Shown here one piece after another: positions 8,723 through 18,440 of a stretch of 64,000 nucleotides of DNA. Numbering within the stretch: position 1 is the stretch's first letter; each line of letters starts with the position of its first letter. The DNA lies in NCBI RefSeq assembly GCF_001050515.1, contig NZ_CAHS01000013.1, positions 124,001 to 188,000 of the forward strand, read 5' to 3'. The notes under the pieces were generated by a model. The model was given only the letters and a program-made list of their open reading frames with translations. It was not told the origin of the DNA and ran no database searches. Source of the stretch: Erwinia piriflorinigrans CFBP 5888. Its GTDB lineage: Bacteria > Pseudomonadota > Gammaproteobacteria > Enterobacterales > Enterobacteriaceae. Made by a program: the position numbers and the translations under genes.

Positions 8723-9997
8723 ATGACTGAGAAGCGCAAAGACGGTTCAGGGAAGCTGCTGTACTGCTCTTTTTGCGGCAAAAGCCAGCATGAAGTGCGT
8801 AAGCTGATTGCCGGCCCGTCAGTATACATCTGCGATGAGTGCGTTGACTTATGCAACGACATTATTCGCGAAGAGATCAAAGAGATTGCACCGCACCGCG
8901 AACGCAGTTCACTGCCCACGCCGCACGAGATCCGCCAGCATCTAGACGACTACGTTATCGGTCAGGAGCGCGCGAAAAAAGTGCTGTCGGTAGCGGTATA
9001 TAACCACTACAAACGCCTGCGTAACGGCGATACCAGCAACGGCATCGAACTGGGTAAAAGCAATATTTTGCTGATCGGCCCGACGGGGAGCGGTAAAACC
9101 CTGCTGGCGGAGACGATGGCGCGCCTGCTTGACGTGCCGTTTACGATGGCAGATGCCACCACGCTGACCGAAGCGGGTTACGTCGGTGAAGATGTGGAAA
9201 ACATCATTCAGAAGCTGTTGCAGAAGTGCGATTACGACGTGCAGAAGGCGCAGCGTGGCATCGTCTATATTGATGAAATCGACAAGATTTCGCGCAAGTC
9301 GGACAATCCGTCGATTACCCGAGATGTGTCGGGTGAAGGCGTTCAGCAGGCGCTGCTGAAGCTGATTGAAGGCACGGTGGCAGCGGTTCCGCCACAGGGC
9401 GGACGCAAGCATCCGCAGCAGGAGTTTTTGCAGGTGGACACCTCAAAGATCCTGTTTATTTGCGGCGGCGCCTTTGCGGGACTGGACAAGGTGGTCTCGC
9501 AGCGCGTGGACAGCGGCACCGGCATCGGCTTTGGTGCATCGGTGAAGGGCAAGTCAGAAAAGGCGACGGAAGGGGAGCTGCTGGCGCAGGTGGAGCCTGA
9601 AGATCTGATTAAATTCGGTCTGATCCCGGAATTTATCGGACGTCTTCCGGTGGTGGCCACGCTGACCGAACTGAGCGAGGACGCGCTGATCCAGATCCTG
9701 CGCGAGCCGAAAAATGCGCTGACCAAGCAGTATCAGGCGTTGTTTAATCTGGAAGGTGTGGAGCTGGAATTCCGGGAAGACGCGCTGAAGGCTATCGCTA
9801 ACAAGGCGATGTTGCGCAAAACCGGCGCACGCGGGCTGCGATCTATCGTGGAGGCCGCGCTGCTGGACACCATGTATGATTTGCCGTCAGTGGATGATGT
9901 GGAAAAAGTGGTCATTGACGCATCGGTTATTGCCGGAGAAAGCGAGCCGCTGCTGATTTATGGAAAACCGGACGTGCAGCAAGTATCCGGTGAATAA
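8723..9997 (+). CDS. clpX: ClpX unfoldase, copy 2
   Basis: Second full-length ClpX of 424 residues with all functional elements intact: zinc cysteines 15/18/37/40, Walker A at 119-126, Walker B, IGF loop at 268-270 and sensor 2. Protein differences from copy 1 are Glu3 for Asp3, Ile36 for Val36 and several changes in the last 18 residues (tail ending DVQQVSGE). Silent differences cluster in the first 150 and last 140 bp. It starts behind GAGG and has its own upstream region shared with clpP2. It may serve ClpP2, ClpP1 or mixed rings; nothing suggests it is inactive. Confidence 0.95.
   Translation: MTEKRKDGSGKLLYCSFCGKSQHEVRKLIAGPSVYICDECVDLCNDIIREEIKEIAPHRERSSLPTPHEIRQHLDDYVIGQERAKKVLSVAVYNHYKRLRNGDTSNGIELGKSNILLIGPTGSGKTLLAETMARLLDVPFTMADATTLTEAGYVGEDVENIIQKLLQKCDYDVQKAQRGIVYIDEIDKISRKSDNPSITRDVSGEGVQQALLKLIEGTVAAVPPQGGRKHPQQEFLQVDTSKILFICGGAFAGLDKVVSQRVDSGTGIGFGASVKGKSEKATEGELLAQVEPEDLIKFGLIPEFIGRLPVVATLTELSEDALIQILREPKNALTKQYQALFNLEGVELEFREDALKAIANKAMLRKTGARGLRSIVEAALLDTMYDLPSVDDVEKVVIDASVIAGESEPLLIYGKPDVQQVSGE
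8867..9858 (+). repeat. 992-bp direct repeat, copy B (inside clpX2)
   Basis: Identical to 6613-7604. Together the copies form a direct repeat flanking clpP2, a substrate for homologous deletion of about 2.25 kb that would remove clpP2 and one clpX. Confidence 0.9.
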
Positions 9998-10029
9998 ATA
10001 ACCAAATCATTCCAGTGAGTTAAGGCTCA

Positions 10030-10053
10030 GGGGGGAAATGTTCTCCCCTTTTG
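10030..10053 (+). terminator. Terminator after clpX2
   Basis: GGGGGGAA pairs with TTCTCCCC (one G-U pair) around a 3-nt loop and is followed by TTTTGCTTTT. Confidence 0.75.
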
Positions 10054-10071
10054 CTTTTCTCATTACCTCGA

Positions 10072-10101
10072 CATTGAATCTATTCCATTCATCCCCATAT
10101 A
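10072..10101 (+). promoter_or_regulatory. Sigma32 promoter of lon
   Basis: The -35 region CATTGAAT (10072-10079) and the -10 CCCCATATA (10093-10101) are spaced by 13 bp. The arrangement matches the known heat-shock promoter of E. coli lon. Confidence 0.78.
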
Positions 10102-10187
10102 CTCAGATACCTGTGGGTTGTACTGCACCTTTCCTTAATGATGCGGTTCCCCTTACCCTGGCGGAAATTAAACTAAGAGAGAGCTCT

Positions 10188-12542
10188 ATGAATCCTGAGC
10201 GTTCTGAACGCATTGAAATCCCTGTGTTGCCGTTGCGTGACGTGGTGGTTTATCCGCACATGGTCATTCCGTTGTTTGTCGGTCGTGAAAAATCAATTCG
10301 CTGCCTTGAAGCCGCCATGGATCATGACAAAAAGATCATGCTGGTCGCTCAGAAAGAAGCTTCAACGGATGAGCCTGGTATTAACGACCTCTTTTCAGTC
10401 GGAACCGTTGCCTCTATTTTGCAGATGCTGAAGCTGCCGGATGGCACCGTTAAAGTGCTGGTGGAAGGATTACAGCGTGCGCGCATCACAACCTTATCCG
10501 ATAACGGCGATCATTTTACGGCCCAGGCCGAGTATCTGACGTCCCCGGAGATAGAAGAACGCGAGCAGGAAGTGCTGGTGCGCACGGCGATCAATCAGTT
10601 TGAGGGCTATATCAAACTGAACAAAAAGATCCCGCCGGAAGTGCTGACTTCGCTTAACAGCATTGAAGACGCGGTACGTCTTGCTGATACCGTTGCTGCC
10701 CACATGCCGTTAAAGCTGGCGGACAAACAGTCGGTACTGGAAATGTCAGACGTAAATGAGCGTCTGGAATATCTGATGGCGATGATGGAATCGGAAATCG
10801 ACCTGTTGCAGGTTGAGAAACGTATCCGCAATCGCGTTAAAAAGCAGATGGAAAAAAGTCAGCGCGAGTACTATCTGAATGAGCAAATGAAGGCGATTCA
10901 GAAAGAGCTGGGCGAGATGGACGATGCGCCTGACGAAAATGAAGCGCTGAAACGCAAAATCGATGCGGCAAAGATGCCGAAAGAGGCGCGTGAAAAAACC
11001 GAAGCTGAACTGCAAAAGCTGAAAATGATGTCGCCGATGTCAGCAGAAGCGACCGTGGTTCGTGGCTACATTGACTGGATGGTGCAGGTGCCGTGGAATG
11101 CACGCAGCAAGGTCAAAAAAGACCTGCAGAAAGCGCAGGAAACGCTGGATACTGACCACTTTGGTCTCGAACGTGTCAAAGACCGTATTCTCGAATATTT
11201 GGCCGTCCAGAGCCGCGTCAGCAAAATTAAAGGCCCTATCCTGTGCCTGGTTGGACCTCCTGGCGTGGGTAAAACATCGCTGGGGCAGTCTATTGCCAAA
11301 GCGACCGGGCGCAAATATGTGCGCATGGCGCTGGGTGGAGTGCGTGATGAAGCCGAGATCCGTGGCCATCGTCGTACCTATATTGGTTCGATGCCGGGCA
11401 AGCTGATCCAGAAAATGGCCAAAGTCGGGGTGAAAAACCCGCTGTTCCTGCTGGATGAAATCGACAAAATGTCATCCGATATGCGTGGTGATCCCGCATC
11501 CGCACTGCTGGAAGTGCTCGATCCGGAACAGAACATTGCCTTCAACGATCATTATCTGGAAGTCGATTACGATCTTTCCGATGTGATGTTTGTTGCGACA
11601 TCTAACTCAATGAATATTCCGGCTCCGCTGCTGGACCGTATGGAAGTGATCCGTCTTTCCGGTTACACCGAAGACGAAAAGCTCAACATCGCTAAGCAGC
11701 ATCTGTTGTCGAAGCAAATTGAGCGCAACGCCCTGAAGGAACACGAGCTGACCGTTGACGATAGCGCCATCGTCGGCATTATTCGTTACTACACGCGTGA
11801 AGCGGGCGTGCGTAGCCTGGAGCGTGAACTGTCCAAGCTGTGCCGTAAGGCGGTCAAAACCTTGCTGATGGACAAGTCTGTTAAGCATATCGAAATCAAC
11901 GCGGATAACCTGAAAGATTTTCTCGGCGTGCAGCGTTATGACTACGGCCGTGCCGACAGCGAAAATCGCGTGGGTCAGGTTACCGGTCTGGCGTGGACAG
12001 AAGTCGGTGGCGATCTGTTAACTATCGAAACGGCCTGCGTTCCGGGCAAAGGAAAGCTCACCTACACCGGTTCACTGGGTGAAGTGATGCAAGAATCGAT
12101 TCAGGCGGCGTTGACAGTCGTTCGCGCTCGTGCGGAGAAACTGGGTATTAACGGTGACTTCTACGAAAAACGCGACATTCATGTACACGTACCGGAAGGG
12201 GCGACCCCTAAAGATGGCCCAAGCGCGGGTATTGCCATGTGTACCGCGCTGGTTTCCTGCCTTACCGGTAACCCGGTACGTGCCGATGTTGCCATGACCG
12301 GTGAGATTACATTGCGCGGCCAGGTTCTGCCTATTGGTGGATTGAAAGAGAAACTGCTGGCCGCCCACCGTGGTGGAATTAAAACGGTGCTGATCCCGGA
12401 TGAAAACAAGCGCGATCTTGAAGAGATCCCAGAAAACGTCATTGCCGATCTGGACATTCACCCGGTGAAACGTATCGAAGAAGTGTTAGCCTTGGCGCTG
12501 CAAAATGCGCCTTATGGCATGCAGGTTGCCACGGCCAAATAG
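10188..12542 (+). CDS. lon: Lon ATP-dependent serine protease
   Basis: Homohexameric AAA+ protease degrading misfolded and regulatory proteins. The product has 784 residues, exactly the E. coli length, starting [10 protein letters not shown] at 10188; the context TAAGAGAGAGCTCT before the ATG is that of E. coli lon. The frame is open further upstream, but that part overlaps the clpX2 terminator and the lon promoter. The N-terminal substrate domain is followed by coiled coil, Walker A GPPGVGKT, Walker B LLDEIDKM and the Lon protease domain with the catalytic Ser in [11 protein letters not shown] and Lys in the downstream [10 protein letters not shown] segment. Confidence 0.97.
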   Translation: MNPERSERIEIPVLPLRDVVVYPHMVIPLFVGREKSIRCLEAAMDHDKKIMLVAQKEASTDEPGINDLFSVGTVASILQMLKLPDGTVKVLVEGLQRARITTLSDNGDHFTAQAEYLTSPEIEEREQEVLVRTAINQFEGYIKLNKKIPPEVLTSLNSIEDAVRLADTVAAHMPLKLADKQSVLEMSDVNERLEYLMAMMESEIDLLQVEKRIRNRVKKQMEKSQREYYLNEQMKAIQKELGEMDDAPDENEALKRKIDAAKMPKEAREKTEAELQKLKMMSPMSAEATVVRGYIDWMVQVPWNARSKVKKDLQKAQETLDTDHFGLERVKDRILEYLAVQSRVSKIKGPILCLVGPPGVGKTSLGQSIAKATGRKYVRMALGGVRDEAEIRGHRRTYIGSMPGKLIQKMAKVGVKNPLFLLDEIDKMSSDMRGDPASALLEVLDPEQNIAFNDHYLEVDYDLSDVMFVATSNSMNIPAPLLDRMEVIRLSGYTEDEKLNIAKQHLLSKQIERNALKEHELTVDDSAIVGIIRYYTREAGVRSLERELSKLCRKAVKTLLMDKSVKHIEINADNLKDFLGVQRYDYGRADSENRVGQVTGLAWTEVGGDLLTIETACVPGKGKLTYTGSLGEVMQESIQAALTVVRARAEKLGINGDFYEKRDIHVHVPEGATPKDGPSAGIAMCTALVSCLTGNPVRADVAMTGEITLRGQVLPIGGLKEKLLAAHRGGIKTVLIPDENKRDLEEIPENVIADLDIHPVKRIEEVLALALQNAPYGMQVATAK

Positions 12543-12569
12543 TGATCTAAGGTAAACTCACCCTAAACT

Positions 12570-12606
12570 AAGGCTGGTAAGTGAATTGGTACTTGCCAGC
12601 CTTTTA
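12570..12606 (+). terminator. Terminator after lon
   Basis: A 13-bp perfect stem (AAGGCTGGTAAGT at 12570-12582 and its complement at 12591-12603) ends in CTTTT. Confidence 0.85.
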
Positions 12607-12752
12607 GGCTACAGCTAACTTTAGAAAGCAGTCAGGCCATTGATGGCAACGGTCAGGGATTGCCGGGGCTCAACAGCCATAAATGACAACTGATATGTGC
12701 ATGTGCGGCGAATGGCTGTACGAGGTGCAAACAATAAATAGGGGATGAGTGA

Positions 12753-13025
12753 GTGAATAAGTCACAGTTGATCGACAAAATTGCTGCAGATGCTGATATT
12801 TCTAAGGCCGCAGCGGGACGTGTATTGGATGCGTTTATTGGTTCTGTCACTGAATCTCTGCAAGCTGGTGACGAGGTTGCTCTGGTTGGTTTTGGCACCT
12901 TCTCAGTACGCGATCGGGCTGAACGTATTGGCCGCAACCCGCAAACGGGTAAAGAAATTACTATCGCAGCGGGAAAAGTTCCGGGCTTCCGTGCCGGTAA
13001 AGCTCTGAAAGACGCTGTAAATTAA
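12753..13025 (+). CDS. hupB: HU-beta nucleoid protein
   Basis: Small basic DNA-bending protein of 90 residues that forms HU dimers with HU-alpha. It begins at a GTG codon (12753), as in E. coli, giving [10 protein letters not shown]. The [15 protein letters not shown]-binding arm with its intercalating Pro and the C-terminal [12 protein letters not shown] are nearly the same as E. coli HupB. The gene lies between lon and ppiD in the usual order and is followed by a strong terminator. Confidence 0.97.
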   Translation: MNKSQLIDKIAADADISKAAAGRVLDAFIGSVTESLQAGDEVALVGFGTFSVRDRAERIGRNPQTGKEITIAAGKVPGFRAGKALKDAVN

Positions 13026-13101
13026 GTGTGTTGAAGCATCGCAGCGGCAGATTTCTGCGGTGTATTGAGGATCGCCAATGCGTTCTCATGTAACATACGG
13101 G

Positions 13102-13130
13102 GCACATCAGCAGATTGATGTGCTTTTTTT
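13102..13130 (+). terminator. Terminator after hupB
   Basis: GCACATCA and TGATGTGC pair around a 6-nt loop, followed by seven T. Confidence 0.92.
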
Positions 13131-13243
13131 ATGTTTCAATGACAAACGCGTAAGCGGTTGTCTTACAGGCTAAGCACGTTCTCGTGAATGCGGGACGACA
13201 GCGCAAGGTTTACATTCACACTACAGCGGAGTGTTGTCACACC

Positions 13244-15115
13244 ATGATGGACAATTTACGCGCGGCGTCGAACCATGTCGTGCTCAAAATTATATTGGGT
13301 CTGATCATCCTGTCTTTTGTTCTTACCGGAGTAGGTGGTTATCTCACCGGTGGAAGCGGTGATTATGCCGCAAAGGTAAATGGACAGGAAATCAGCCGGG
13401 CGCAGCTTGAGCGTGCTTTTAGCAGCGAGCGTGCTCGCCAGCAGCAGATGCTGGGCGAACAATTTTCCGCTTTGGCGGGTAACGAAGGCTATATGCAGCA
13501 GATACGTCAGCAGGCACTTTCCCAGCTGATTGATGAAATGCTGCTCACACAGTATGCGAAAGATATTGGCCTGACTATCGGCGACGATCAGATCAAACAG
13601 GCAATCTTCACGCAGCCTGCTTTCCAGACCGCTGGAAAATTTGATAACGCTAGATATTTAGCTCTTATCAATAATATGGGATTCAGTGCAGACCAGTATG
13701 CAGAAGCGTTGCGTAAACAGCTCACTACCCAACAGCTGATTAATTCTGTCACCGGAACTGACTTTGTTCTTGGTAACGAAGCCGATTCACTGGCGGGGCT
13801 GGTGTCACAGCAGCGTCTGGTGCGTGAGGTGACGATTGACGTGAATGCCCTGGCTGCTAAGCAGGACGTTACGCAGGAAGAGATCGGCAACTACTATCAG
13901 CAGCACCAGAGCAGCCTGATGTCTCCTGAGCAGTTCCGCGTTAGCTACATTAAAATGGATGCGGCGGCTATGCAGCAGCCGGTTAGCGAAAGCGATATTC
14001 AGAGCTGGTATGAAAAGCATAAGGGTGATTACACCCAGCCACAGCGCAACCGCTACAGCATTATCCAGACCAATACCGAAGCTGAAGCGCAGTCGGTACT
14101 GGATTCGCTGAAGAAAGACGGTGACTTTGCCAAGCTGGCGAAAGAGAAATCCGTCGATCCTATCTCTGCCCGTAACGGTGGCGATATGGGCTGGTTGGAG
14201 CCAGAGACCACGCCGGATGAGCTAAAAGGTGCCTCCCTGAAAGAGAAAGGCCAGCTGTCGGGTGTCATCGCGTCTTCTCCGGGCTTTATCATTGCGCGTC
14301 TTGACGATACTCTGCCAGAAAAAGTGAAGCCGCTCAGCGAAGTTCATGATGATGTCTCAGCTAAACTGAAGCAGGAAAAAGCCATTGCTGATTTCTATAA
14401 GCTGCAACAGAAAATCAGCGACGCAGCCAGCAATGATAATGAGTCTCTGGCGAGTGCAGAGCAGGTTGCCGGTGTGAAGGCGGTCGATACTGACTGGTTT
14501 ACCCGAGATAATCTGCCAGCCGAACTGAAGTTTAAAGCGGTGCAGGACGCTATCTTTAATGGCGCTCTGTTAGGTGAAAACGGTGCACCGGGTAGCAACT
14601 CGGACGTTATCACCGTTGATGGCGATAGTGCCTTTGTTCTGCGCATTCATGAGCACAAACCGGAAGCGGTGAAAGCCCTGAAGGATGTGACTGCGCAAAT
14701 CACCAACACGCTAAAGCAGCAGAAAGCATTACAGCAGGCGAAAGCCCAGGCTGACAAACTGTTGGCTGAACTGAAAGCAGGTAAGGGTGACGATGCTCTG
14801 AAGGCGGCCGATCTCAAGTTCGCCGCTCAGCAGACGTTAACGCGTACCGGTCAGGATGCGTTATCCCAGGCCGCATTCTCACTGCCACTGCCATCAGAAG
14901 GTAAGCCGTCTTATGGCGTCAGTGAAGATGATAAGGGCAACGTTGTGCTGATTGCGCTCGACAAAGTGCAGAAAGGTGAGATACCGGAAGCGCAAAAACA
15001 ATCTTTGGTGCAGGGCATTACCCAGAATAATGCTCAGCTCGCCTTTGCCGCTATGCTCAGCAACCTGCGCAAGGAAGCAAAAATCAAATACGGAACGGCT
15101 GCTCAGGCGCAGTAA
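13244..15115 (+). CDS. ppiD: Periplasmic folding chaperone PpiD
   Basis: Membrane-anchored periplasmic chaperone next to the SecYEG exit, with an inactive-type parvulin domain. The 623-residue reading starts MMDNLRAASN at 13244; the open frame extends 20 codons upstream without better support. One N-terminal membrane segment (about residues 14-34) is followed by a SurA-like chaperone region, the parvulin domain (around YSIIQT... to ...FIIARLDD, about 265-360) and a long C-terminal region. It is downstream of hupB as in E. coli. Confidence 0.95.
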   Translation: MMDNLRAASNHVVLKIILGLIILSFVLTGVGGYLTGGSGDYAAKVNGQEISRAQLERAFSSERARQQQMLGEQFSALAGNEGYMQQIRQQALSQLIDEMLLTQYAKDIGLTIGDDQIKQAIFTQPAFQTAGKFDNARYLALINNMGFSADQYAEALRKQLTTQQLINSVTGTDFVLGNEADSLAGLVSQQRLVREVTIDVNALAAKQDVTQEEIGNYYQQHQSSLMSPEQFRVSYIKMDAAAMQQPVSESDIQSWYEKHKGDYTQPQRNRYSIIQTNTEAEAQSVLDSLKKDGDFAKLAKEKSVDPISARNGGDMGWLEPETTPDELKGASLKEKGQLSGVIASSPGFIIARLDDTLPEKVKPLSEVHDDVSAKLKQEKAIADFYKLQQKISDAASNDNESLASAEQVAGVKAVDTDWFTRDNLPAELKFKAVQDAIFNGALLGENGAPGSNSDVITVDGDSAFVLRIHEHKPEAVKALKDVTAQITNTLKQQKALQQAKAQADKLLAELKAGKGDDALKAADLKFAAQQTLTRTGQDALSQAAFSLPLPSEGKPSYGVSEDDKGNVVLIALDKVQKGEIPEAQKQSLVQGITQNNAQLAFAAMLSNLRKEAKIKYGTAAQAQ

Positions 15116-15150
15116 TCCTCGTAAATTTTTGCAACTGCTTGCAACTCTTA

Positions 15151-15173
15151 AAGGCCGCTTATGCGGCCTTTTC
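15151..15173 (+). terminator. Terminator after ppiD
   Basis: AAGGCCGC and GCGGCCTT pair around a 4-nt loop, with T residues after the stem. Confidence 0.8.
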
Positions 15174-15209
15174 CATTTCTGTAACAGGCCGTTTGCTGCG
15201 CTGTCATGA

Positions 15210-15587
<378 letters not shown>

Positions 15588-15644
15588 TCCGCATCCAGAG
15601 TCCTTAATTAATTCTGTCAGTCGAATATCTGACTGCTAGTCTCT

Positions 15645-15663
15645 GAGAGGTCATACCAGTTTG
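15645..15663 (+). promoter_or_regulatory. Possible FadR operator upstream of fadM
   Basis: GAGAGGTCATACCAGTTT reads on the other strand as ...CTGGTATGACC..., close to the well-known fadB operator core CTGGTACGACC. It lies 30-48 bp before fadM, a gene known to be repressed by FadR in E. coli. The match is by eye only. Confidence 0.5.
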
Positions 15664-15692
15664 GGTGGCCTTTCAGCCTGGAGAACATCATT

Positions 15693-16091
15693 ATGCAAAC
15701 CCTTATAAAAGTGCGTGGCTACCATTTAGATGTCTGGCAGCACGTAAATAATGCTCGCTATCTGGAGTTTCTTGAGGAGGCCCGCTGGGCCTGGCTGGAT
15801 AAGGGCGAATTCTTCAGCTGGATGAGTGAGAAAGGGCTTGCGCTGGTGGTGGTTAACATCAATATCAACTATCGTCGCCCGGCGATCTTGGGCGACATGT
15901 TGAAGATAGACTGTCAGCTGGTCAAGCTTGGCGACAAAAGCGGCACTATCGCCCAGCAGGTTTCATTAGCAACTGACGGATCTGAAATCGCAGATGCCTT
16001 ATTGACCTTTGTCTGCATCGACATCAAAACGCAGAAAGCGCAGCCGCTGGAAGGAGAGTTGCAAGCACATCTGGCAGGATTACAGCCTTAG
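15693..16091 (+). CDS. fadM: Long-chain acyl-CoA thioesterase FadM
   Basis: Hot-dog fold thioesterase of 132 residues that cleaves long-chain (notably unsaturated) acyl-CoA during fatty-acid degradation. The motif GYHLDVWQHVNNARYLEFLE contains the Asp and the HVNN.RY pattern of the 4-hydroxybenzoyl-CoA thioesterase-like family. The start at 15693 is followed by QTLIKVRG as in E. coli. A possible FadR site precedes it; queC converges from the other strand. Confidence 0.94.
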   Translation: MQTLIKVRGYHLDVWQHVNNARYLEFLEEARWAWLDKGEFFSWMSEKGLALVVVNININYRRPAILGDMLKIDCQLVKLGDKSGTIAQQVSLATDGSEIADALLTFVCIDIKTQKAQPLEGELQAHLAGLQP

Positions 16092-16124
16092 AGGGCACAG
16101 GTCAGTTCTCTCTGCTCCAGCTCG

Positions 16125-16820
16125 TTACATCAGCCCGGTTTTGCGCTTCATCTCCAGCATGACCGCTGCAAGGTTTTGCTGATATTCGTTAAGACCGCGA
16201 GCGCGTAGGTGGCAGGCAGCACAATCCCCGCAGCCGTCACCAATAATACCGTTATAGCAGGTGAGCGTTTTATGACGTATTAGCGGTAGCTGCTGCCAGT
16301 AGTCGGCCAGTGCCCACGTCTCTGCTTTGTTGAGCCACATTAGCGGAGTTTCAATGCGCATTTCACGCGCCATCCCGAGGTTGATTGCCCGGTTAAGCGC
16401 TTTGACAAACTCATCGCGGCAGTCAGGGTAACCGGAGAAGTCAGTCTCACAGGCACCGGTAATGATCGCTTCTGCTTCAATCTGCCAGGCATATATTGAA
16501 GCGAAGGTGAAAAACACGATGTTGCGTCCAGGGACAAAGGTGCTGGGCAGGCCGCTGGCTGCGGGATCATAAGCCGGAACCGGAATATTATCACGCGTCA
16601 GGCTGCTGACGGCTAGCTCATTGAGCATGGTGACATCGAGCACTTTATGTGCTCTTGCACCCAGCGATGCTGACAGCTGTTGAGCCACATCTATTTCAGC
16701 ACGGTGACGCTGACCATAATCAAAGGTGACGCAGTGCACCTCGTCATACTGCTGTAAAGCCTGAATCAGACAGGTTGTTGAGTCCTGTCCACCGCTGAAT
16801 ACGACCACTGCACGCTTCAT
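16125..16820 (-). CDS. queC: 7-cyano-7-deazaguanine synthase QueC
   Basis: ATP-dependent enzyme making preQ0 from 7-carboxy-7-deazaguanine in queuosine biosynthesis. The 231 residues start with [18 protein letters not shown], the PP-loop (SGGQDS). Near the C-terminus four zinc cysteines appear in [19 protein letters not shown]. Length is the family norm. It is a single-gene unit here, convergent with fadM. Confidence 0.96.
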   Translation of the reverse strand: MKRAVVVFSGGQDSTTCLIQALQQYDEVHCVTFDYGQRHRAEIDVAQQLSASLGARAHKVLDVTMLNELAVSSLTRDNIPVPAYDPAASGLPSTFVPGRNIVFFTFASIYAWQIEAEAIITGACETDFSGYPDCRDEFVKALNRAINLGMAREMRIETPLMWLNKAETWALADYWQQLPLIRHKTLTCYNGIIGDGCGDCAACHLRARGLNEYQQNLAAVMLEMKRKTGLM

Positions 16821-16890
16821 AATTTATCTTCCCGATTATTTTCCGGGGTCTATGGTAATGCCTGGCGACAGATAAAGGTATCCCTGATGC

Positions 16891-17817
16891 TTAACGCTGA
16901 ATGGCCCGTTCTGATTGAACAACGGCTGGTTGGCGAGTGCCACGATACAGCGTCAGCATAATTCCCAGCAGGAACGGCAGTAACAACATCAGTGACTGGG
17001 GGCTAATACTACTGCCGTTTAGCACGCTTTCCAGCGCCACGGCAATCAGCGGGAACACCAAAAATACCAGCGATGCCTGGAAGGGTTTGGCCGCCTGCTG
17101 TAGCGCGAAGTAGGCCAGAATCCCCCCCACTCCAGCCACTACGCCAAGATAGACTATCGCCAGTAATGCCTGAGGAGTAAAAGTTGTGTAATCGGGTGTT
17201 TCACCAAGTCCGGCAAGCGTCAGAATTATCCCGGCACCCAGGCAGGGTAGTGCGTTATAGCTCAGTACCGAGATACCCGCACAGCGTTTTTTGCACTGTA
17301 CATACATGGTCGCATGGATTAACACCGCCGCGACCAGTGCCAGAATCCCCCGCAGCTGACTTTCCGCGCCGGATTGGGTTTCATGCCAAAGAATGGTACA
17401 GAGTGCGCCGATACTGATGCCGAGGCCAATGAGTTGTTGTAGCGTCGTTCTTTCACGCAGAAATAGCAGAGATGCTGCGAGAACGGCTGCGGGCATCGTG
17501 GCAAAGATAATGGATGCCAGGCTGGAGGACGTATAGCGTTCGCCGTAGATCATCAGGGTGAACGGAATGGCAAAGTAGAACAGCGTAACGCATAGCTGGA
17601 AACCGCGCTGCCCAGCGGGGAACAGCAGTGGGGCTTTTTTATAGCGCGCCAGCAGTAAAAGCAGTGGCGCAGCGCAAAGAAAGCGTAGCCCGGTAGCGAA
17701 AATCGGCGGAACGCTGGCGACGGCAATTTTCATCGCCATCCAGGTCGTGCCCCAGGTAAGGGAAACGGCGATGAATAATCCAATTATCAGTAGGTTATGG
17801 GTAGTTTTACTGTTCAT
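16891..17817 (-). CDS. EamA/DMT-family metabolite transporter
   Basis: Predicted ten-helix inner-membrane exporter of the drug/metabolite superfamily, 308 residues. The start MNSKTTHN at 17817 has AAGGA 8 nt upstream; an in-frame ATG three codons earlier overlaps that site. Two EamA repeats are visible, the first opening SLTWGTTWMAMKIA and the second around ILALVAAVLIHATMY. It is divergent from the DecR-like gene across 104 bp and stands where E. coli has ybaE/cof. Substrate unknown; an amino acid or its derivative is likely for this family and context. Confidence 0.88.
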   Translation of the reverse strand: MNSKTTHNLLIIGLFIAVSLTWGTTWMAMKIAVASVPPIFATGLRFLCAAPLLLLLARYKKAPLLFPAGQRGFQLCVTLFYFAIPFTLMIYGERYTSSSLASIIFATMPAAVLAASLLFLRERTTLQQLIGLGISIGALCTILWHETQSGAESQLRGILALVAAVLIHATMYVQCKKRCAGISVLSYNALPCLGAGIILTLAGLGETPDYTTFTPQALLAIVYLGVVAGVGGILAYFALQQAAKPFQASLVFLVFPLIAVALESVLNGSSISPQSLMLLLPFLLGIMLTLYRGTRQPAVVQSERAIQR

Positions 17818-17921
17818 GCCGGTCATCCTTGAAATCCAAATGAGAGGTAACCAGATTAACCAAACGTTGAGAGAAAAGGTTGCTATAATATTGCTGCGTA
17901 TGCCTGTTGAGGGAGAAAATT

Positions 17922-18395
17922 TTGCTATTATCTGCGCTGGATAAAAAAGACCGTATGCTTTTGAATTTGCTTCAGCAGGACTGCACTTTGTCGTTGCAGG
18001 TGCTGGCAGATGCTGTCAGCCTGACGACAACCCCATGTTGGAAGCGCTTGAAAAGGCTTGAGGATGAAGGCTATATTCGCGCCCGGGTAGCGCTGCTGGA
18101 TGGCGAGAAGCTCGGTTTGGATCTCACCGCCTTTGTACTCATCAAAACTCATCAGCACAGCAGTGACTGGTTCCATCAATTTGTCAGTGTGGTACAGGCA
18201 ATGCCTGAAGTGATGGGCTTCTATCGCATGGCGGGTGAATATGACTATCTTCTGCGGGTACAGGTAGCGGATATGAAAAGCTACGATGGATTTTATAAAA
18301 AGTTGGTCAATGGCGTTCCTGGCCTGCTTGATGTGACCTCGAGCTTTGCGATGGAAGAGATAAAATATACGACTGCTTTACCGGTTGCACCCTGA
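17922..18395 (+). CDS. decR: Lrp/AsnC-family regulator, DecR-like
   Basis: Transcription regulator of about 157 residues with an N-terminal HTH ([16 protein letters not shown]...[16 protein letters not shown]) and a C-terminal RAM ligand domain. It is very close to E. coli DecR (YbaO), the cysteine-responsive activator of cysteine detoxification. The start is not ATG: TTG at 17922, 6 nt after GGGAG, is preferred. An earlier in-frame TTG (17907) and a CTG at the family-typical start are alternatives. It precedes mdlA as in E. coli, but here it is divergent from an EamA exporter. Confidence 0.92.
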   Translation: MLLSALDKKDRMLLNLLQQDCTLSLQVLADAVSLTTTPCWKRLKRLEDEGYIRARVALLDGEKLGLDLTAFVLIKTHQHSSDWFHQFVSVVQAMPEVMGFYRMAGEYDYLLRVQVADMKSYDGFYKKLVNGVPGLLDVTSSFAMEEIKYTTALPVAP

Positions 18396-18440
18396 TACGG
18401 GCTGCCGCCAACTTATTCGGCCGATAATCAGGATGTTTGA

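Noticed and set aside
6469..9997. Mobile element as the source of the clpP2-clpX2 insertion
   Set aside because: I looked for transposase or integrase genes, terminal inverted repeats and target duplications around the block and saw none; the repeat is the clpX gene itself.
10038..10187. N-terminal extension of lon by 50 codons
   Set aside because: The extension overlaps the clpX2 terminator and the sigma32 promoter of lon. The start at 10188 has the conserved ribosome site and gives the family length.
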